64,000 nucleotides of DNA, taken from Niastella sp. GTDB lineage: Bacteria > Bacteroidota > Bacteroidia > Chitinophagales > Chitinophagaceae. Made by a program: the position numbers and the translations under genes. The stretch covers positions 1 through 64,000 of the forward strand of contig JAGIBF010000014.1 of NCBI GenBank assembly GCA_017744515.1, given 5' to 3'. The notes beneath the pieces are model-generated. The model worked only from the letters and a program-made list of their open reading frames with translations, had not been told where the DNA came from and made no database searches. Every line of letters starts with the position of its first letter. Position 1 is the stretch's first letter. Shown piece by piece: positions 39,317 through 48,801 of the stretch.

Positions 39317-41083
39317 CTAAAATTGATAAGGCGGGTTATTTCTTACATAACCTTCCTGGATTCCACGCTCCCAAAACTCTTTACCATTGAACAACGTCTT
39401 TATGAAACCCCGTTGAGTCATACCGTTTTGCATAAGACCAACAGCCCAGTTCTCACTAACAGGGTCCACATTGCCATTCCTTCTCAAAAGGAAGTTATAT
39501 TGCGCACGCACAAAAATGCGTAAGTATTCCTCATCATGGATCATTTCTTCGGCCATTGCCATCCTCGTTGTACCGGTAGATAAACGTTGCGACCAATCAG
39601 TGATTTCAGATGAAGTGGGAACCCTGTTAAACAACTTTTGGAAAACCCTGTCTATAAATCCATTGTTGGTAGCACCCGACAGAGTCCAGAATTCAGTATC
39701 GCCGCAAAAAGTCGTGATCATACTTTCTCTTGACATATCTGTCATTAACCTGTTTGTCCAGTAAGCCCTGCCTGTAGGATCGGCTGTCCTGCCATATAAC
39801 AACTGATATTGTTCATCTACAAAAGCTCCGTAAAATTCAGCCCCTAAAAACTCATTCACGATGGCTGGCACATCCCTCGAAGAAGCTACCCTGTTGGTCC
39901 AATAAGTCAGGCCGCCGGGATCAGGTGTGCGATGATTAGCATATACATACAACGAGTAAATAAAGTCCTCAAATCCGCGTTTGGTTTCTTCGATCTTGAA
40001 TTTATACTTCTTATAGGCATCCTTGTACGCAAAATTAGTATATACCATAGGCGTCGTCCAGTCTATCAGTCCCAAAATGCCCTCGACACCAGCATGATTG
40101 TCTTCGTCAAAAAGTTCGTAGATGAAAAAACCTTTGATATTGCTGCCTTGATCAAGGTTGGAGATCAGGTCTTCAATCCGTTGCGTATGCAAAGAAGGAG
40201 TAGTTAAAACAGTTGTACTCAGCGAATGGATTTCTGTAAACCATACCTCTTTAGATGCAAAGGTAGTTTTAAGAACATTTAAAATTATTTCATAATTAGC
40301 CATATCTTCATACCAGTCATAACCCAGTATATCGTAATCGATCGCAGCATCCTGTAACAGTAAAAAAAATCCATAGTGGTACCATCCCCCGCAATTAATA
40401 ATCGTTTTTGCAGTAGGGTCTTCTTCCTTTATACCCTCGATCATCCCGGCAAAATAACTTGCCAGGATCTGAAAATTGGTGAAGTTGTAATGCGATCGAA
40501 GACTTCCGTCAGGGGCGCTGTGTTTAGGTAAAAGATCGATATCTTCCTCATTGCCTAACTGATAGTAATCAAAATATTGTTTATACCTAGAAGCGAACCC
40601 TTTGCCAACCTGCTTACCTTTTATGGCTGCATTGGCGATAGAAAGGCTATACAATCCGGTGCTATCAGGAGGAAATATGATGGGAATTAACTGGATATTT
40701 TTGGCAGCAGCACTATTAATTGTAGTTGTAAAAAGTGATAAGTCGGTAATTTCACCATCCTCATTGTGTGGAATATCTATTCTGTAATAGGAGACCGCAA
40801 GCTCTTTAATTAAGTCTGCTTGCAACGCATGATTCGCCAGGTAAGCTACCTGGTTCAGTGGATGCCCGTTAATACCCCACTTGAAATTACTATCTACCCG
40901 GATTGGTAAATTGTATTGCTCAGTAAGATATTCCGGCGTGTTCAAAGTACTAAAACCGTTGTTTAAAGTTTTCTGCTGAAGTGAGTCGTCTTGAAGTTCG
41001 TTGGTGAAATTTTTCTGGCATCCTGTAATGCCTGCTGCGATAATGACAAAAGATAATAGGGAACGATAGAATAATCTGGACAT
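39317..41083 (-). CDS. lipoprotein glycosidase-like TIM barrel with C-terminal DUF4214
   Basis: The 588-residue protein starts MSRLFYRSLLSFVIIAAGITGCQKN, with a lipobox at C22; the track start adds 24 residues ahead of it. Residues ~60-370 resemble a clan GH-A glycosidase: an Asn-Glu pair in YYQLGNEED (E179, acid/base) and VWFTEIHS (E284, nucleophile) at the usual strand-4/strand-7 distance, with FFIYELFDED after. Residues ~375-560 carry DUF4214-type units (YANHRTPDPGGLTYWTNRV, YGRTADPTGRAYWTNRL), known from surface and cell-wall-associated proteins. The family within GH-A is unclear. It may act on a surface glycan. The combination is unusual. Confidence 0.7.
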   Translation of the reverse strand: MSRLFYRSLLSFVIIAAGITGCQKNFTNELQDDSLQQKTLNNGFSTLNTPEYLTEQYNLPIRVDSNFKWGINGHPLNQVAYLANHALQADLIKELAVSYYRIDIPHNEDGEITDLSLFTTTINSAAAKNIQLIPIIFPPDSTGLYSLSIANAAIKGKQVGKGFASRYKQYFDYYQLGNEEDIDLLPKHSAPDGSLRSHYNFTNFQILASYFAGMIEGIKEEDPTAKTIINCGGWYHYGFFLLLQDAAIDYDILGYDWYEDMANYEIILNVLKTTFASKEVWFTEIHSLSTTVLTTPSLHTQRIEDLISNLDQGSNIKGFFIYELFDEDNHAGVEGILGLIDWTTPMVYTNFAYKDAYKKYKFKIEETKRGFEDFIYSLYVYANHRTPDPGGLTYWTNRVASSRDVPAIVNEFLGAEFYGAFVDEQYQLLYGRTADPTGRAYWTNRLMTDMSRESMITTFCGDTEFWTLSGATNNGFIDRVFQKLFNRVPTSSEITDWSQRLSTGTTRMAMAEEMIHDEEYLRIFVRAQYNFLLRRNGNVDPVSENWAVGLMQNGMTQRGFIKTLFNGKEFWERGIQEGYVRNNPPYQF

Positions 41084-41229
41084 ATTTTGATAAGATTTAA
41101 TGACAGGACCTATAGGATTATAAATATAAAATAGCGCATGGACATCTCGGAACATTACAACATATTTTAACAGTTAATATTAGATGAACTATATTCGATA
41201 CCCGGATATTAATTAAAACCGATGCAACC

Positions 41230-42162
41230 ATGATTGCTTTTGTATACAGGCAACTAAATGATCAGGCCAACCAATACCTTGCAGCCCGTCTCCCGGAAGG
41301 CATACAGGCAATTTTCCGGTCCGACCTGAAGTCAGACGAATACCGCCGTACCTTTGAGCAAGCAGATTTCGTTTTAGGCAATCCACCGCGCGACTGGTTC
41401 AGCACTCCACCCGCACAGCTTAAGTTCTGGCAGCTATCATCCGCCGGTTTCAGCGAATACGAAGGAATGACATCCCCGGTACCGGTTGCCAATATGGGCG
41501 ATTTCTTTGCCCGTCCCTGTGCGGAGACGATTGTAGGAGGCGTGCTGGCATTTTATCGGGGCGTCCATACGTTGACCAAACTACAATTGAAAAAAGAGTG
41601 GCAGGGAGAAAAAGCAAGACCATTCCTGCGTTTACTGGGCGAGCAACAAGCAATCGTATTAGGTGCAGGCGCTATTGGCGCTTGTGTGAAAGAAATGCTG
41701 CAAGGCTTTGGATGTAAAGTACGCATGACAGCCCGCACCAATCCGGCAGCAGAGATACATTCCCGGGAAGAACTATTAAAAGCATTGCCACAAACTACGT
41801 TGATGATTAATACACTTCCCGGCAGTGCAGAAAAATATGTGACAGCCGAAATGTTGAACGCATTGCCAGCAGAGGCCGTTTATGCCAGTGTAGGAAGAGG
41901 GGAAACAACAGACGAGCAAGCCCTGATCACGGCCCTTCGTGCAGGAAAATTAGCGGGCGCCGTACTGGATGTTACCGAAGAAGAACCATTACCAGTTGAT
42001 AGCCCCTTATGGGAAATGGATAATGTAATATTGACTCAGCACACGGGAGGAGGTAAATCAGATGAGCTTACCGGCATCGCCCGGCAGTTCATCGATAACC
42101 TGCAACACTTCCTCAAAAAAGAACCCCTCGAAAACACAATAGAGCTTTCAAGGGGCTATTAA
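41230..42162 (+). CDS. D-isomer-specific 2-hydroxyacid dehydrogenase
   Basis: The 310-residue cytoplasmic enzyme interconverts a 2-keto acid and its D-2-hydroxy acid with NAD(P)H. The Rossmann loop is VLGAGAIGACVKEMLQGFGCKVRMTARTN. LMINTLPGSAEKYVTAEMLNALPAEAVYASVGRGETTDEQALITAL is the family's VNxxRGxxVDxxAL region. LDVTEEEPLPVDSPLWEMDNVILTQHTGG gives the catalytic Glu-His part (usually xxTPHxAG). It begins MIAFVYRQLNDQANQYLAARLPEG. The substrate is not predictable. It is a single gene between two minus-strand genes. Confidence 0.88.
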   Translation: MIAFVYRQLNDQANQYLAARLPEGIQAIFRSDLKSDEYRRTFEQADFVLGNPPRDWFSTPPAQLKFWQLSSAGFSEYEGMTSPVPVANMGDFFARPCAETIVGGVLAFYRGVHTLTKLQLKKEWQGEKARPFLRLLGEQQAIVLGAGAIGACVKEMLQGFGCKVRMTARTNPAAEIHSREELLKALPQTTLMINTLPGSAEKYVTAEMLNALPAEAVYASVGRGETTDEQALITALRAGKLAGAVLDVTEEEPLPVDSPLWEMDNVILTQHTGGGKSDELTGIARQFIDNLQHFLKKEPLENTIELSRGY

Positions 42163-42372
42163 TTAAAAAACTGGTTATACTTTCAAGGTACTTTGCAACT
42201 CCTTGTTGCTATTGATATCTATACAAGCCCATGGATAAATAGTCATCTTCCGGTGATCTTTTGAGCTATGGTGCGTGCCAGTGCTGTTTCTCCGGTCATG
42301 TAAAATAAAAAGGAGAAATAATGCCTCCGAAAGCTTTGAAAAGTTTGTTCAGCATTTGCAATATTAGGTTGG

Positions 42373-44670
42373 TTATTTTCCTGTCTTCAAGAATACCACA
42401 GCCCTTTCCAGCACTTCGTCCTTACCCGCCCGGATGCCCTTGATAGTTGGCTTTACAACGATATCAGGTACAAGCCCCTTACGCTGCATGGTCTGACCGT
42501 TAGGATAACTCACGTTCTGACCACTGAACGAAAGATTGGTGAAGCCAGGGATATTAAAGTTCGTTACATCGCCATTGGCGCCCGCTGTTTGGCTGCCAAT
42601 AAAGGTAGTATTATTGGCGGCTTTAAAGAACAGTCCACTGTGTTCAGCCTGACTCTGCGTAGTCTCATTCATCAGCATCACCGTTTTGCCGGTATAACGC
42701 CAATCAGTGGTAGTCGGTAGCTTTTGCATGAACGATACGGTAGTGGTAGTCGCACTTACCTCATTGCCATCTGCAGAAATATCTGGTACAGAAGGCTGTA
42801 GCCGCGTGAACAATGCACCGTCCAATATATTTTTAGTGCTCAGGCGAGGTGCCAGGCCCCAGGCAGTTCCCTTTGGATAGCCCCGCATGTCCATGATAAA
42901 CCCTTTGGTATTTTTAAAAGTGGTCAGCATGGAATCGATCATGTTACTTTCCAAACGCTCCATATCTACATAACCAATCTCAGGGCTCAATAGCTTGAAT
43001 ATAGGTCCTGCATTCTCTACCCGTTTTTTTTCCCAGAAAGGTTTGTTATAAGTACGCTTACGGGTAACTGCCACTTCTTTTACCTTATTATCCTTGTCCA
43101 TTATTTTAAGAGCAGCTGTAGAGCCATCATCACCGCAAAGCAGGAAATTAGTGATGTAGCTGGTCTGCGTTACATAATTACTCGCAGCCTGATAAGGACG
43201 TTGCTCATCGATCAGTTTAAGTATATCCTTGCCGTTAATACTAAGAATAACATCGCCCACAGCCAGCCCTTCCTTTTTAGCAACACTGTCTACAACCAAA
43301 GCCGTGATCACAAACTTATTCTCTATCACCCTGCCATATACAGAAGGAGAGACACCCTGTCCAACAAACTTTCTGGTTGCGCTTACCTGGCTGCTGATAA
43401 AACCATGACCATCCTGAATGTGAGCATACATTTCTGCTACAGCCTGCGCATATTCCATGGAATCCCGGGCAGCTACAAAACGAGGAAGGTATTGTTCATA
43501 AACCTTATCCCAGCTCTCATCCATCAGCTTCTTGTTGACAAAGAATGTATTGATAACAGTGTAGATCTTGGCAGCTGCCAATACGCGATTACCCAGCGAA
43601 GGATAACGCTTATCATTAGGATAACCAGCCATTTTGGGAAGACTTTCCAGTGGCAGTGACTCGCGACCTTCAGTAGGAGCAGGAATGCCGGCTTTCAGTA
43701 AGGCAACTGTTTTGTCGAGATTTACCTGGAGGTCGGATTGTTTTTCCAAAACAGCATTGGGAGTGATAGCCGTTTTACCATTTTTTCTTACCACTTCACC
43801 AGTGCGTAAACTGATGATCACACTATCCGCAATGCTGTACCGCATAGCAAGGTTTGAATTGCCGAGGTTCAACGCTCCTTCACTAACTATGAGCGCCTTC
43901 CCTGCATCCTGTAGTGTAAGTGCTATGGCCGGCAAAGGCATATTTTCATTGACAAGAAAAGCAATCGGCACGGGATTCTTTTGTGTACCGTTAATCGTGC
44001 TGATCTGGTTGAACTTGAAAAAAGAAGAATAACCGCCGGAACTACCCCCACGCTCAGGCACGAAACCATCATGCACGATAGAACGGGTGGAGGGCTTGTA
44101 TAAGGTGCCGCTACACAGGCCGGCTTCAATGTTACCATAATCAAGAAGCCCACCCAGATCGGCCCAGGCATAAGGTTGCGTTGGACGCAGGTCAAATATG
44201 AGATAACGAACGTCCGAAAGTTGGCGGGGTATTTTCTGCAACGTCGATATGGCGAGTTGCCAGTTGTCCAGATCCTTCAGGTTCCTGATAGTTACAAATA
44301 AAATACTGTCTTTAGTAGCAAGAGTAGGAGAGGGATTTTCCTTGCTAAACTGTGCGCCAGTTGCCATCCCCGGTACCACAGCAGTAATTGGATCATGCAA
44401 AACATCCAGCCATGGTTGCAGGGCCTTTACATAACTGGCTTTATCAGTAGCCTCGATAATATTGGGCACGGTAGCAGCAAAAGCCGAGTCCCAGTTGATG
44501 CTTTTATACTGCAAATAAGGATGGAAATATTTAATATACCCCCATAACTTACCCACATCAGCCAGGCGTTTGGTTTGTTGAGGAGTAAGGGTAGGAGGTT
44601 GGCTTTGCAATAAGTCCGGTAATAGCAGGCCAAAGGTTAGGAGCAGTATAGGCAACTTAATAATGGACAT
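42373..44670 (-). CDS. S41-family (C-terminal-processing-like) secreted peptidase
   Basis: The 765-residue protein has a signal peptide (LLLTFGLLLPDLLQSQ). An N-terminal region begins LTPQQTKRLADVGKLWGYIKYFHPYLQYKSINWDSAF, typical of Bacteroidota S41 proteins. A PDZ-like domain follows near 430-540 (VDSVAKKEGLAVGDVILSINGKDI), then the S41 protease core. The nucleophile Ser is in VMLMNETTQSQAEHSGLFFKAA, with TFIGSQTAGANGDVTNFNIPG after it and the final segment NGQTMQRKGLVPDIVVKPT. It probably degrades peptides in the periplasm or at the surface. It is followed by 210 bp without a clear gene. Confidence 0.9.
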   Translation of the reverse strand: MSIIKLPILLLTFGLLLPDLLQSQPPTLTPQQTKRLADVGKLWGYIKYFHPYLQYKSINWDSAFAATVPNIIEATDKASYVKALQPWLDVLHDPITAVVPGMATGAQFSKENPSPTLATKDSILFVTIRNLKDLDNWQLAISTLQKIPRQLSDVRYLIFDLRPTQPYAWADLGGLLDYGNIEAGLCSGTLYKPSTRSIVHDGFVPERGGSSGGYSSFFKFNQISTINGTQKNPVPIAFLVNENMPLPAIALTLQDAGKALIVSEGALNLGNSNLAMRYSIADSVIISLRTGEVVRKNGKTAITPNAVLEKQSDLQVNLDKTVALLKAGIPAPTEGRESLPLESLPKMAGYPNDKRYPSLGNRVLAAAKIYTVINTFFVNKKLMDESWDKVYEQYLPRFVAARDSMEYAQAVAEMYAHIQDGHGFISSQVSATRKFVGQGVSPSVYGRVIENKFVITALVVDSVAKKEGLAVGDVILSINGKDILKLIDEQRPYQAASNYVTQTSYITNFLLCGDDGSTAALKIMDKDNKVKEVAVTRKRTYNKPFWEKKRVENAGPIFKLLSPEIGYVDMERLESNMIDSMLTTFKNTKGFIMDMRGYPKGTAWGLAPRLSTKNILDGALFTRLQPSVPDISADGNEVSATTTTVSFMQKLPTTTDWRYTGKTVMLMNETTQSQAEHSGLFFKAANNTTFIGSQTAGANGDVTNFNIPGFTNLSFSGQNVSYPNGQTMQRKGLVPDIVVKPTIKGIRAGKDEVLERAVVFLKTGK

Positions 44671-44778
44671 GGGAATAATTTAAGGTTAACGAGATGCGGC
44701 AAATTAGTATTCCCCAACCTACGCAAAAAATAGGTTATACCAATTGTCACATGCCCGGTACCAAATCCCTTTACCACA

Positions 44779-46728
44779 TTACCAGCCAATACCGTAATCT
44801 TCGCCGTTATTACTGCTGCCACCCCATAGACTACCATGCTTCCAATCAAAAAAGATCAGGTTGATGGGGCCGCTGCTGCGGTCGTCGAATGAGAGCGTAT
44901 AACCCATCTGTTTTAGGGCAGTACGTACAGATTCGGGAGTTCTGTTGTTCAATAAAAGATGACCCGGCTTTGGCTGCCGGTCTGCTATTTTTGTTCCTCC
45001 CAGAGAGAGCCAAAGTTGATTACTGTTAATGTTAGCGGCTTCAGCTGCCTGCTGTGCGGTCATGCCAAACTCTACAACATTCAGGAAACATTGCAGCAGG
45101 TTCTGGTCCTGCGTATCCCCGCCTTGCACGGCAAATGACAGGAAAGGTTTGCCATCCTTCAAGGCCAGTGAGGGCGTGAGCGTTACCCGTGGCCGTTGCC
45201 CGGGGCGCACTACATTAAAAGGATTCAGCGCAGAATCCAAGACAAAACTTTGCATACGCTGGCTCATGCCTACACCGGTGCGGCCGGCAATACAAGCTGG
45301 TAACCATCCCCCGCTGGGCGTGATGGATACCACCCAGCCCTCTTCGTCTGCAGCTTCGACCGAAGTAGTACCCCGCCACAGGCGATCGAGATAAGCACTG
45401 TCCGTAGAACTTTCCGGGTTGGCGACTAATGCATCAGGAGAAGTCATGGTCGATAAGTTCATCCCTGTACGCACATCATGCGAGGGAACAAAATTGCGTT
45501 GACCACCACTGGTATCGAGTTTATACCCCCTTTGTTTGAGTAGTTCGACATAAGGGTTCTTCTTGCCTTCAAAAACATAAGGATCACCGGGGCCGGCCAA
45601 TGCATCATTCTTATCAGCCTTGATCAGTTTGGCCCGCTCCTTTGCATACGCTTTGCTTAATAAGCCTTTCATAGGTTCGTCTGGAGCCACATAAGGATCA
45701 CCATAATAAAAATCACGGTCGGCAAATGTGAGATTCATAGTTTGATACAACGTATGAATATATTGAGTACTGTTATACCCCATGCTTTTCAGGTCGAAGT
45801 TCTCCAGTATATTCAGGCTTTGTAACAACATAGGCCCCTGCGTCCATTGCGACAACTTATATACATCGATCCCTTTGTAATTCGTTTGAAGAGGTTCTTC
45901 CCATATAGGTTTCCAGTTGGCCAGGTCCTGCAGTGTATGCAAGCCGCCTTGTTCCTGGCTACCACGCACAAACTCTTTGGCGATATCACCCTTATAAAAG
46001 CGGTCAAAAGCTGCCATGATAGCTTCCTTTCTGCTCTTCTTTTGTTTAAGCGCCGCCTGCTCAGCATCCACCATTTTCTGAAGCGTGGCCAGTAAGTCGG
46101 CCTGCACAAAAATTTCACCCGCTTCAGGCGCTTCCCTTTGTGAGCCGGCATGCGTCAGGAAAACAGCCTTGCTATAAGGCCATTCTTTGATACGGGCCTT
46201 GCCACGCTCGATGCTGTTAGCAGTTTGCGCCTCAATAGGATAACCGGCCGCCATTTGCATAGCGGGAGCCAATACTTCTTTCAGACTCATGGTACCATAC
46301 TCAGCCAGCATATAACAAAGGCCGCCGGGTGTTCCAGGAGTGGTAGCAGCCAGCGGACCATATTCGGGAGGAAAGTTATACCCCTTGCTTTTGAAGAACT
46401 CAGCAGTAGCACCGGTTGGAGCTACCCCAAGCGCATTCAGGCCAATTACTTTCTTAGTTTTAGGATTATAGATCAAAGTCTGCGTTTCACCACCCCAGCT
46501 CAGCACATCCCACATAGTGCAGGTGGCAGCCAGCATGGCGCAGGCCGCGTCTACAGCATTCCCTCCACGCTGAAAAATGATGCTACCAGCTGTAGCAGCC
46601 AGCGGCTTACCTGTAATAGCCATCCAGTGTTTGCCGTGCAACGGCGGCTTTTGAGTAGGCTGTGCAAATGCAACAAATGAAGTAGCGATCAGAAGCAGGA
46701 TAACAGAAAGGGATCTCATGTAAAACAT
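44779..46728 (-). CDS. gamma-glutamyltransferase-family protein
   Basis: The 649-residue periplasmic Ntn-hydrolase has a signal peptide (VILLLIATSFVAFAQ). The family opening is HWMAITGKPLAATAGSIIFQRGGNAVDAACAMLAA, and the self-cleavage nucleophile Thr lies in LWRGTTSVEAADEEGWVVSITPS. The small subunit carries GRTGVGMSQRMQSFVLDSALNPFNVVRPGQRPRVTLTPSLALKDGKPFLSFAVQGGDTQDQ. It cleaves gamma-glutamyl bonds of glutathione-like peptides or related acylated substrates. The start at 46728 has a good 'aaggga' 6 bases upstream, while a second Met 3 codons on is also possible. The nearby S41 protease suggests peptide recycling. Confidence 0.9.
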   Translation of the reverse strand: MFYMRSLSVILLLIATSFVAFAQPTQKPPLHGKHWMAITGKPLAATAGSIIFQRGGNAVDAACAMLAATCTMWDVLSWGGETQTLIYNPKTKKVIGLNALGVAPTGATAEFFKSKGYNFPPEYGPLAATTPGTPGGLCYMLAEYGTMSLKEVLAPAMQMAAGYPIEAQTANSIERGKARIKEWPYSKAVFLTHAGSQREAPEAGEIFVQADLLATLQKMVDAEQAALKQKKSRKEAIMAAFDRFYKGDIAKEFVRGSQEQGGLHTLQDLANWKPIWEEPLQTNYKGIDVYKLSQWTQGPMLLQSLNILENFDLKSMGYNSTQYIHTLYQTMNLTFADRDFYYGDPYVAPDEPMKGLLSKAYAKERAKLIKADKNDALAGPGDPYVFEGKKNPYVELLKQRGYKLDTSGGQRNFVPSHDVRTGMNLSTMTSPDALVANPESSTDSAYLDRLWRGTTSVEAADEEGWVVSITPSGGWLPACIAGRTGVGMSQRMQSFVLDSALNPFNVVRPGQRPRVTLTPSLALKDGKPFLSFAVQGGDTQDQNLLQCFLNVVEFGMTAQQAAEAANINSNQLWLSLGGTKIADRQPKPGHLLLNNRTPESVRTALKQMGYTLSFDDRSSGPINLIFFDWKHGSLWGGSSNNGEDYGIGW

Positions 46729-46771
46729 TTTGGTCCCTTAAAGATAAGGATTGCAGCAGGTAAGCTTTTAC

Positions 46772-47419
46772 TTACTTTACCAGATGCTTATCAAATCCTA
46801 ACGCTACCAGCTGCTCATACGCCTGCCAGATGGGGGAGGGTATTTCCTGGTAGATCTGGAACCCTTTCTCAGGGTAAATTTTAATCCGTTGAAGATCACC
46901 CACCATAATATTGATTACCCTTTCCATGGGAATCTCAGCATTGGGATAGGCAGTGAAGGATAACTGGGGAGAAGTTACGAGCAGTTTCTTATCAGGCCAG
47001 TGCTTTTTAAAAGTGGCATAGCTCCTGCGCTCCATATAAGGCTTCTGCACCACGATAAACGATTGGGGATCAAGGCCCCTTTCATGTAATAGCCTTTGGG
47101 TAAAAGTGATGTTCTCACCGGTATTGGTAGATTGGTTTTCTACCAGGATAGCATCGGGAGGAACACCCATATTGATCGCGATGGCGGCAAATTGATCAGC
47201 TTCAGTTTCAGTCCAGATACCTTTGGTCACGTTGCCCAGCCCGCCGGAGAAGATCAACAGGGGCGCCCATCCTTGTAGGTAAAGCTCGGCGCCCCTGTTG
47301 GCTACACGCAGGTCATGGCTGCCCAGCACAAAAATGCAATCCGACTTTTCCGGTGCATGCTGCATATGGTGATAATCCCAAAGCTGCTGTGCCAGAGCAA
47401 TAACTTCGTCAGTGATCAT
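46772..47419 (-). CDS. YdcF/DUF218-family protein
   Basis: The 215-residue protein begins with CIFVLGSHDLRVANRGAELYLQGWAPLLIFSGG, then TEADQFAAIAINMGVPPDAILVENQSTNTGENITFTQRLL and FIVVQKPYMERRSYATFKKHWPD. These are the DUF218 motifs (VLGxxD, E-A, E-S-T-N-T-x-E-N). YdcF binds S-adenosylmethionine in E. coli; SanA-like relatives affect envelope permeability. No membrane segment or signal peptide is present, so it is likely cytoplasmic. It lies 43 bases after the gamma-glutamyltransferase gene on the coordinate axis but is upstream of it in transcription. Confidence 0.9.
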   Translation of the reverse strand: MITDEVIALAQQLWDYHHMQHAPEKSDCIFVLGSHDLRVANRGAELYLQGWAPLLIFSGGLGNVTKGIWTETEADQFAAIAINMGVPPDAILVENQSTNTGENITFTQRLLHERGLDPQSFIVVQKPYMERRSYATFKKHWPDKKLLVTSPQLSFTAYPNAEIPMERVINIMVGDLQRIKIYPEKGFQIYQEIPSPIWQAYEQLVALGFDKHLVK

Positions 47420-47433
47420 ATAACTGCCTGCGG

Positions 47434-47664
47434 TTATTGGTTTAAATACTTATATACATTTTTCTTGTAAGCCTCAAAATCTTCGAGATTGGAAAACTCA
47501 TCGAATCTGTCAACCTGTCCCGAACGCTGTTGCCGGACCAGTGCTACAATTCCACCACCTACGAGAATCCTTTTGGCACGCTGAAAAATACTGTCCAACC
47601 CGTCAATATCATTGATCATTTGCAGCTCCTCGATCTTCCCGACATTAATGATATAATCTTCCAT
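47434..47664 (-). CDS. hypothetical small protein, 76 aa
   Basis: The protein MEDYIINVGKIEELQMINDIDGLDSIFQRAKRILVGGGIVALVRQQRSGQVDRFDEFSNLEDFEAYKKNVYKYLNQ is compact, charged and without signal or membrane segment. The family is not recognised. It ends 15 bases before the YdcF start and begins 37 bases after the SET gene, so the three minus-strand genes may be one transcript. The N-terminal alternation (YIINVGKIEEL) suggests a strand followed by helices. Coding status is supported by spacing and by typical composition. Confidence 0.65.
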   Translation of the reverse strand: MEDYIINVGKIEELQMINDIDGLDSIFQRAKRILVGGGIVALVRQQRSGQVDRFDEFSNLEDFEAYKKNVYKYLNQ

Positions 47665-47700
47665 AATACATGGTATTGATGGTACCAGATAAATACAGCA

Positions 47701-48246
47701 TTAGCGCTTGGTAGCCTTTTTCGTCTTTTTAGCCTGTTTCTTTTTAGGAGCTACACCCTTGGTCTTGCCTTTTGCTTTCCTGGTAACCGATTTGCCGGCT
47801 TTTTCTTTTTTCAGGCGCTCCTTTTCATTAGCTATATCGATCTTCCGGTTGTGCTTGATAACTTCCCAGTATTCAGGACCATAGCTTACCAGAATTTCTC
47901 CACGGGCAGGAATATCCTTAAGCGACTCAATAAATACCCTGTTACCCTCAGTGATATAGTGGCTGTTATTGCTGATGCCTTTTACCCGGCCAATACCACG
48001 AGCATCGTTGGCATAGCGCCCCAGCGCCGTTTTATCGTGTTGCGCATCCAGTACGAAGTTGCGGCTTACATAATAGATATAACCATTATTGCCTCCGCTG
48101 TGATCCACATCTTTCCAGGTAGAAGCCTTGCCTTTGTACTCAACAATACGGGTACCTTTTGGGATAAACTTTTTGGTAAACAACCCTTTTCCGGAATCGG
48201 GGATAGTGGATTTCTTTACCGTCAATTGCTTTTCAAGTAGTGCCAT
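47701..48246 (-). CDS. SET-domain protein-lysine methyltransferase-like, Lys-rich tail
   Basis: The 181-residue protein has a SET domain at residues ~8-125: STIPDSGKGLFTKKFIPKGTRIVEYKG, then NGYIYYVSRNFVLDAQHDKTALGRYANDARG, NNSHYITEGNRVFIESLKDIPARGEILVSYGPEYWE. The RYAND and NNS parts stand where eukaryotic SET proteins have RFINHSC, and SYGPEYW supplies the catalytic Tyr. The last ~45 residues are almost all Lys/Ala/Gly (KAKGKTKGVAPKKKQAKKTKKATKR), resembling histone-like DNA- or RNA-binding tails. It may methylate lysines of a DNA-binding or ribosomal protein, or its own tail; the target is unknown. Confidence 0.88.
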   Translation of the reverse strand: MALLEKQLTVKKSTIPDSGKGLFTKKFIPKGTRIVEYKGKASTWKDVDHSGGNNGYIYYVSRNFVLDAQHDKTALGRYANDARGIGRVKGISNNSHYITEGNRVFIESLKDIPARGEILVSYGPEYWEVIKHNRKIDIANEKERLKKEKAGKSVTRKAKGKTKGVAPKKKQAKKTKKATKR

Positions 48247-48801
48247 TCTAAAATCGCTTATTGGTGATCTTAATTAAGGCGGCGAAGATAATTATTATTA
48301 GCTGTTACTACATCGTTTCAGCCAACAAGCCTTGCCCGAAAGCAAAACATAATTTTGAAGCCAGTAGGACAAAACCTTTATAATAGCTAATGCAAACCCG
48401 TTGCAGATAAATATTTTGCTGTTTTCATATAGGATATTATCTTTATAGGACGCTGATTGATCGCTTGTGTGTTTTACTAATCATCTCTCGTTCTCGCCTT
48501 TTCTACGATCGTGTGTTACTACTCTCCTCGTGTCCCAACCGTAAACCCCTAACAGCCGTTTGCAATTGATATAAATCATTTATTGTCTAAATGATTATTG
48601 GTATAACAATACAATCTGGAACCTTTTTAGTTACATTTGTTTCCAAGGCATCCCATTATCATTAGTTCACTTTTTCCCACCATTTTACCTTTCCGACACA
48701 ACGATTGTTAAAATCACGCAAACTGATTTGCTGCTGATATGTCTATTATCCTGGACGGGTTATGTCCTGTGGACCGGTATTGTTATCTATTTCTAATCAA
48801 T
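48247..48801. other. 555-bp gene-free divergent intergenic region
   Basis: An AT-rich region between the SET gene and the MauE-like gene. I see no ORF with family features. On the plus strand TACATTTG at 48632..48639 matches TANNTTTG and could start the MauE transcript with a leader of about 160 bases. The in-frame upstream ORF start at 48739 lacks signal logic. Confidence 0.5.
48632..48639 (+). promoter_or_regulatory. candidate -7 box of the MauE-DUF6520 transcript
   Basis: TACATTTG is an exact TANNTTTG match, 163 bases before the MauE start. A TTTG at the proper upstream distance was not found. Confidence 0.35.

Noticed and set aside
42321-42443. 41-codon plus-strand ORF MPPKALKSLF with a good AGGAG in front
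   Set aside because: It overlaps the 3' end of the S41 peptidase gene antisense, has no family features, and its composition is not typical. A 19-codon minus-strand ORF in the same gap was likewise dropped.
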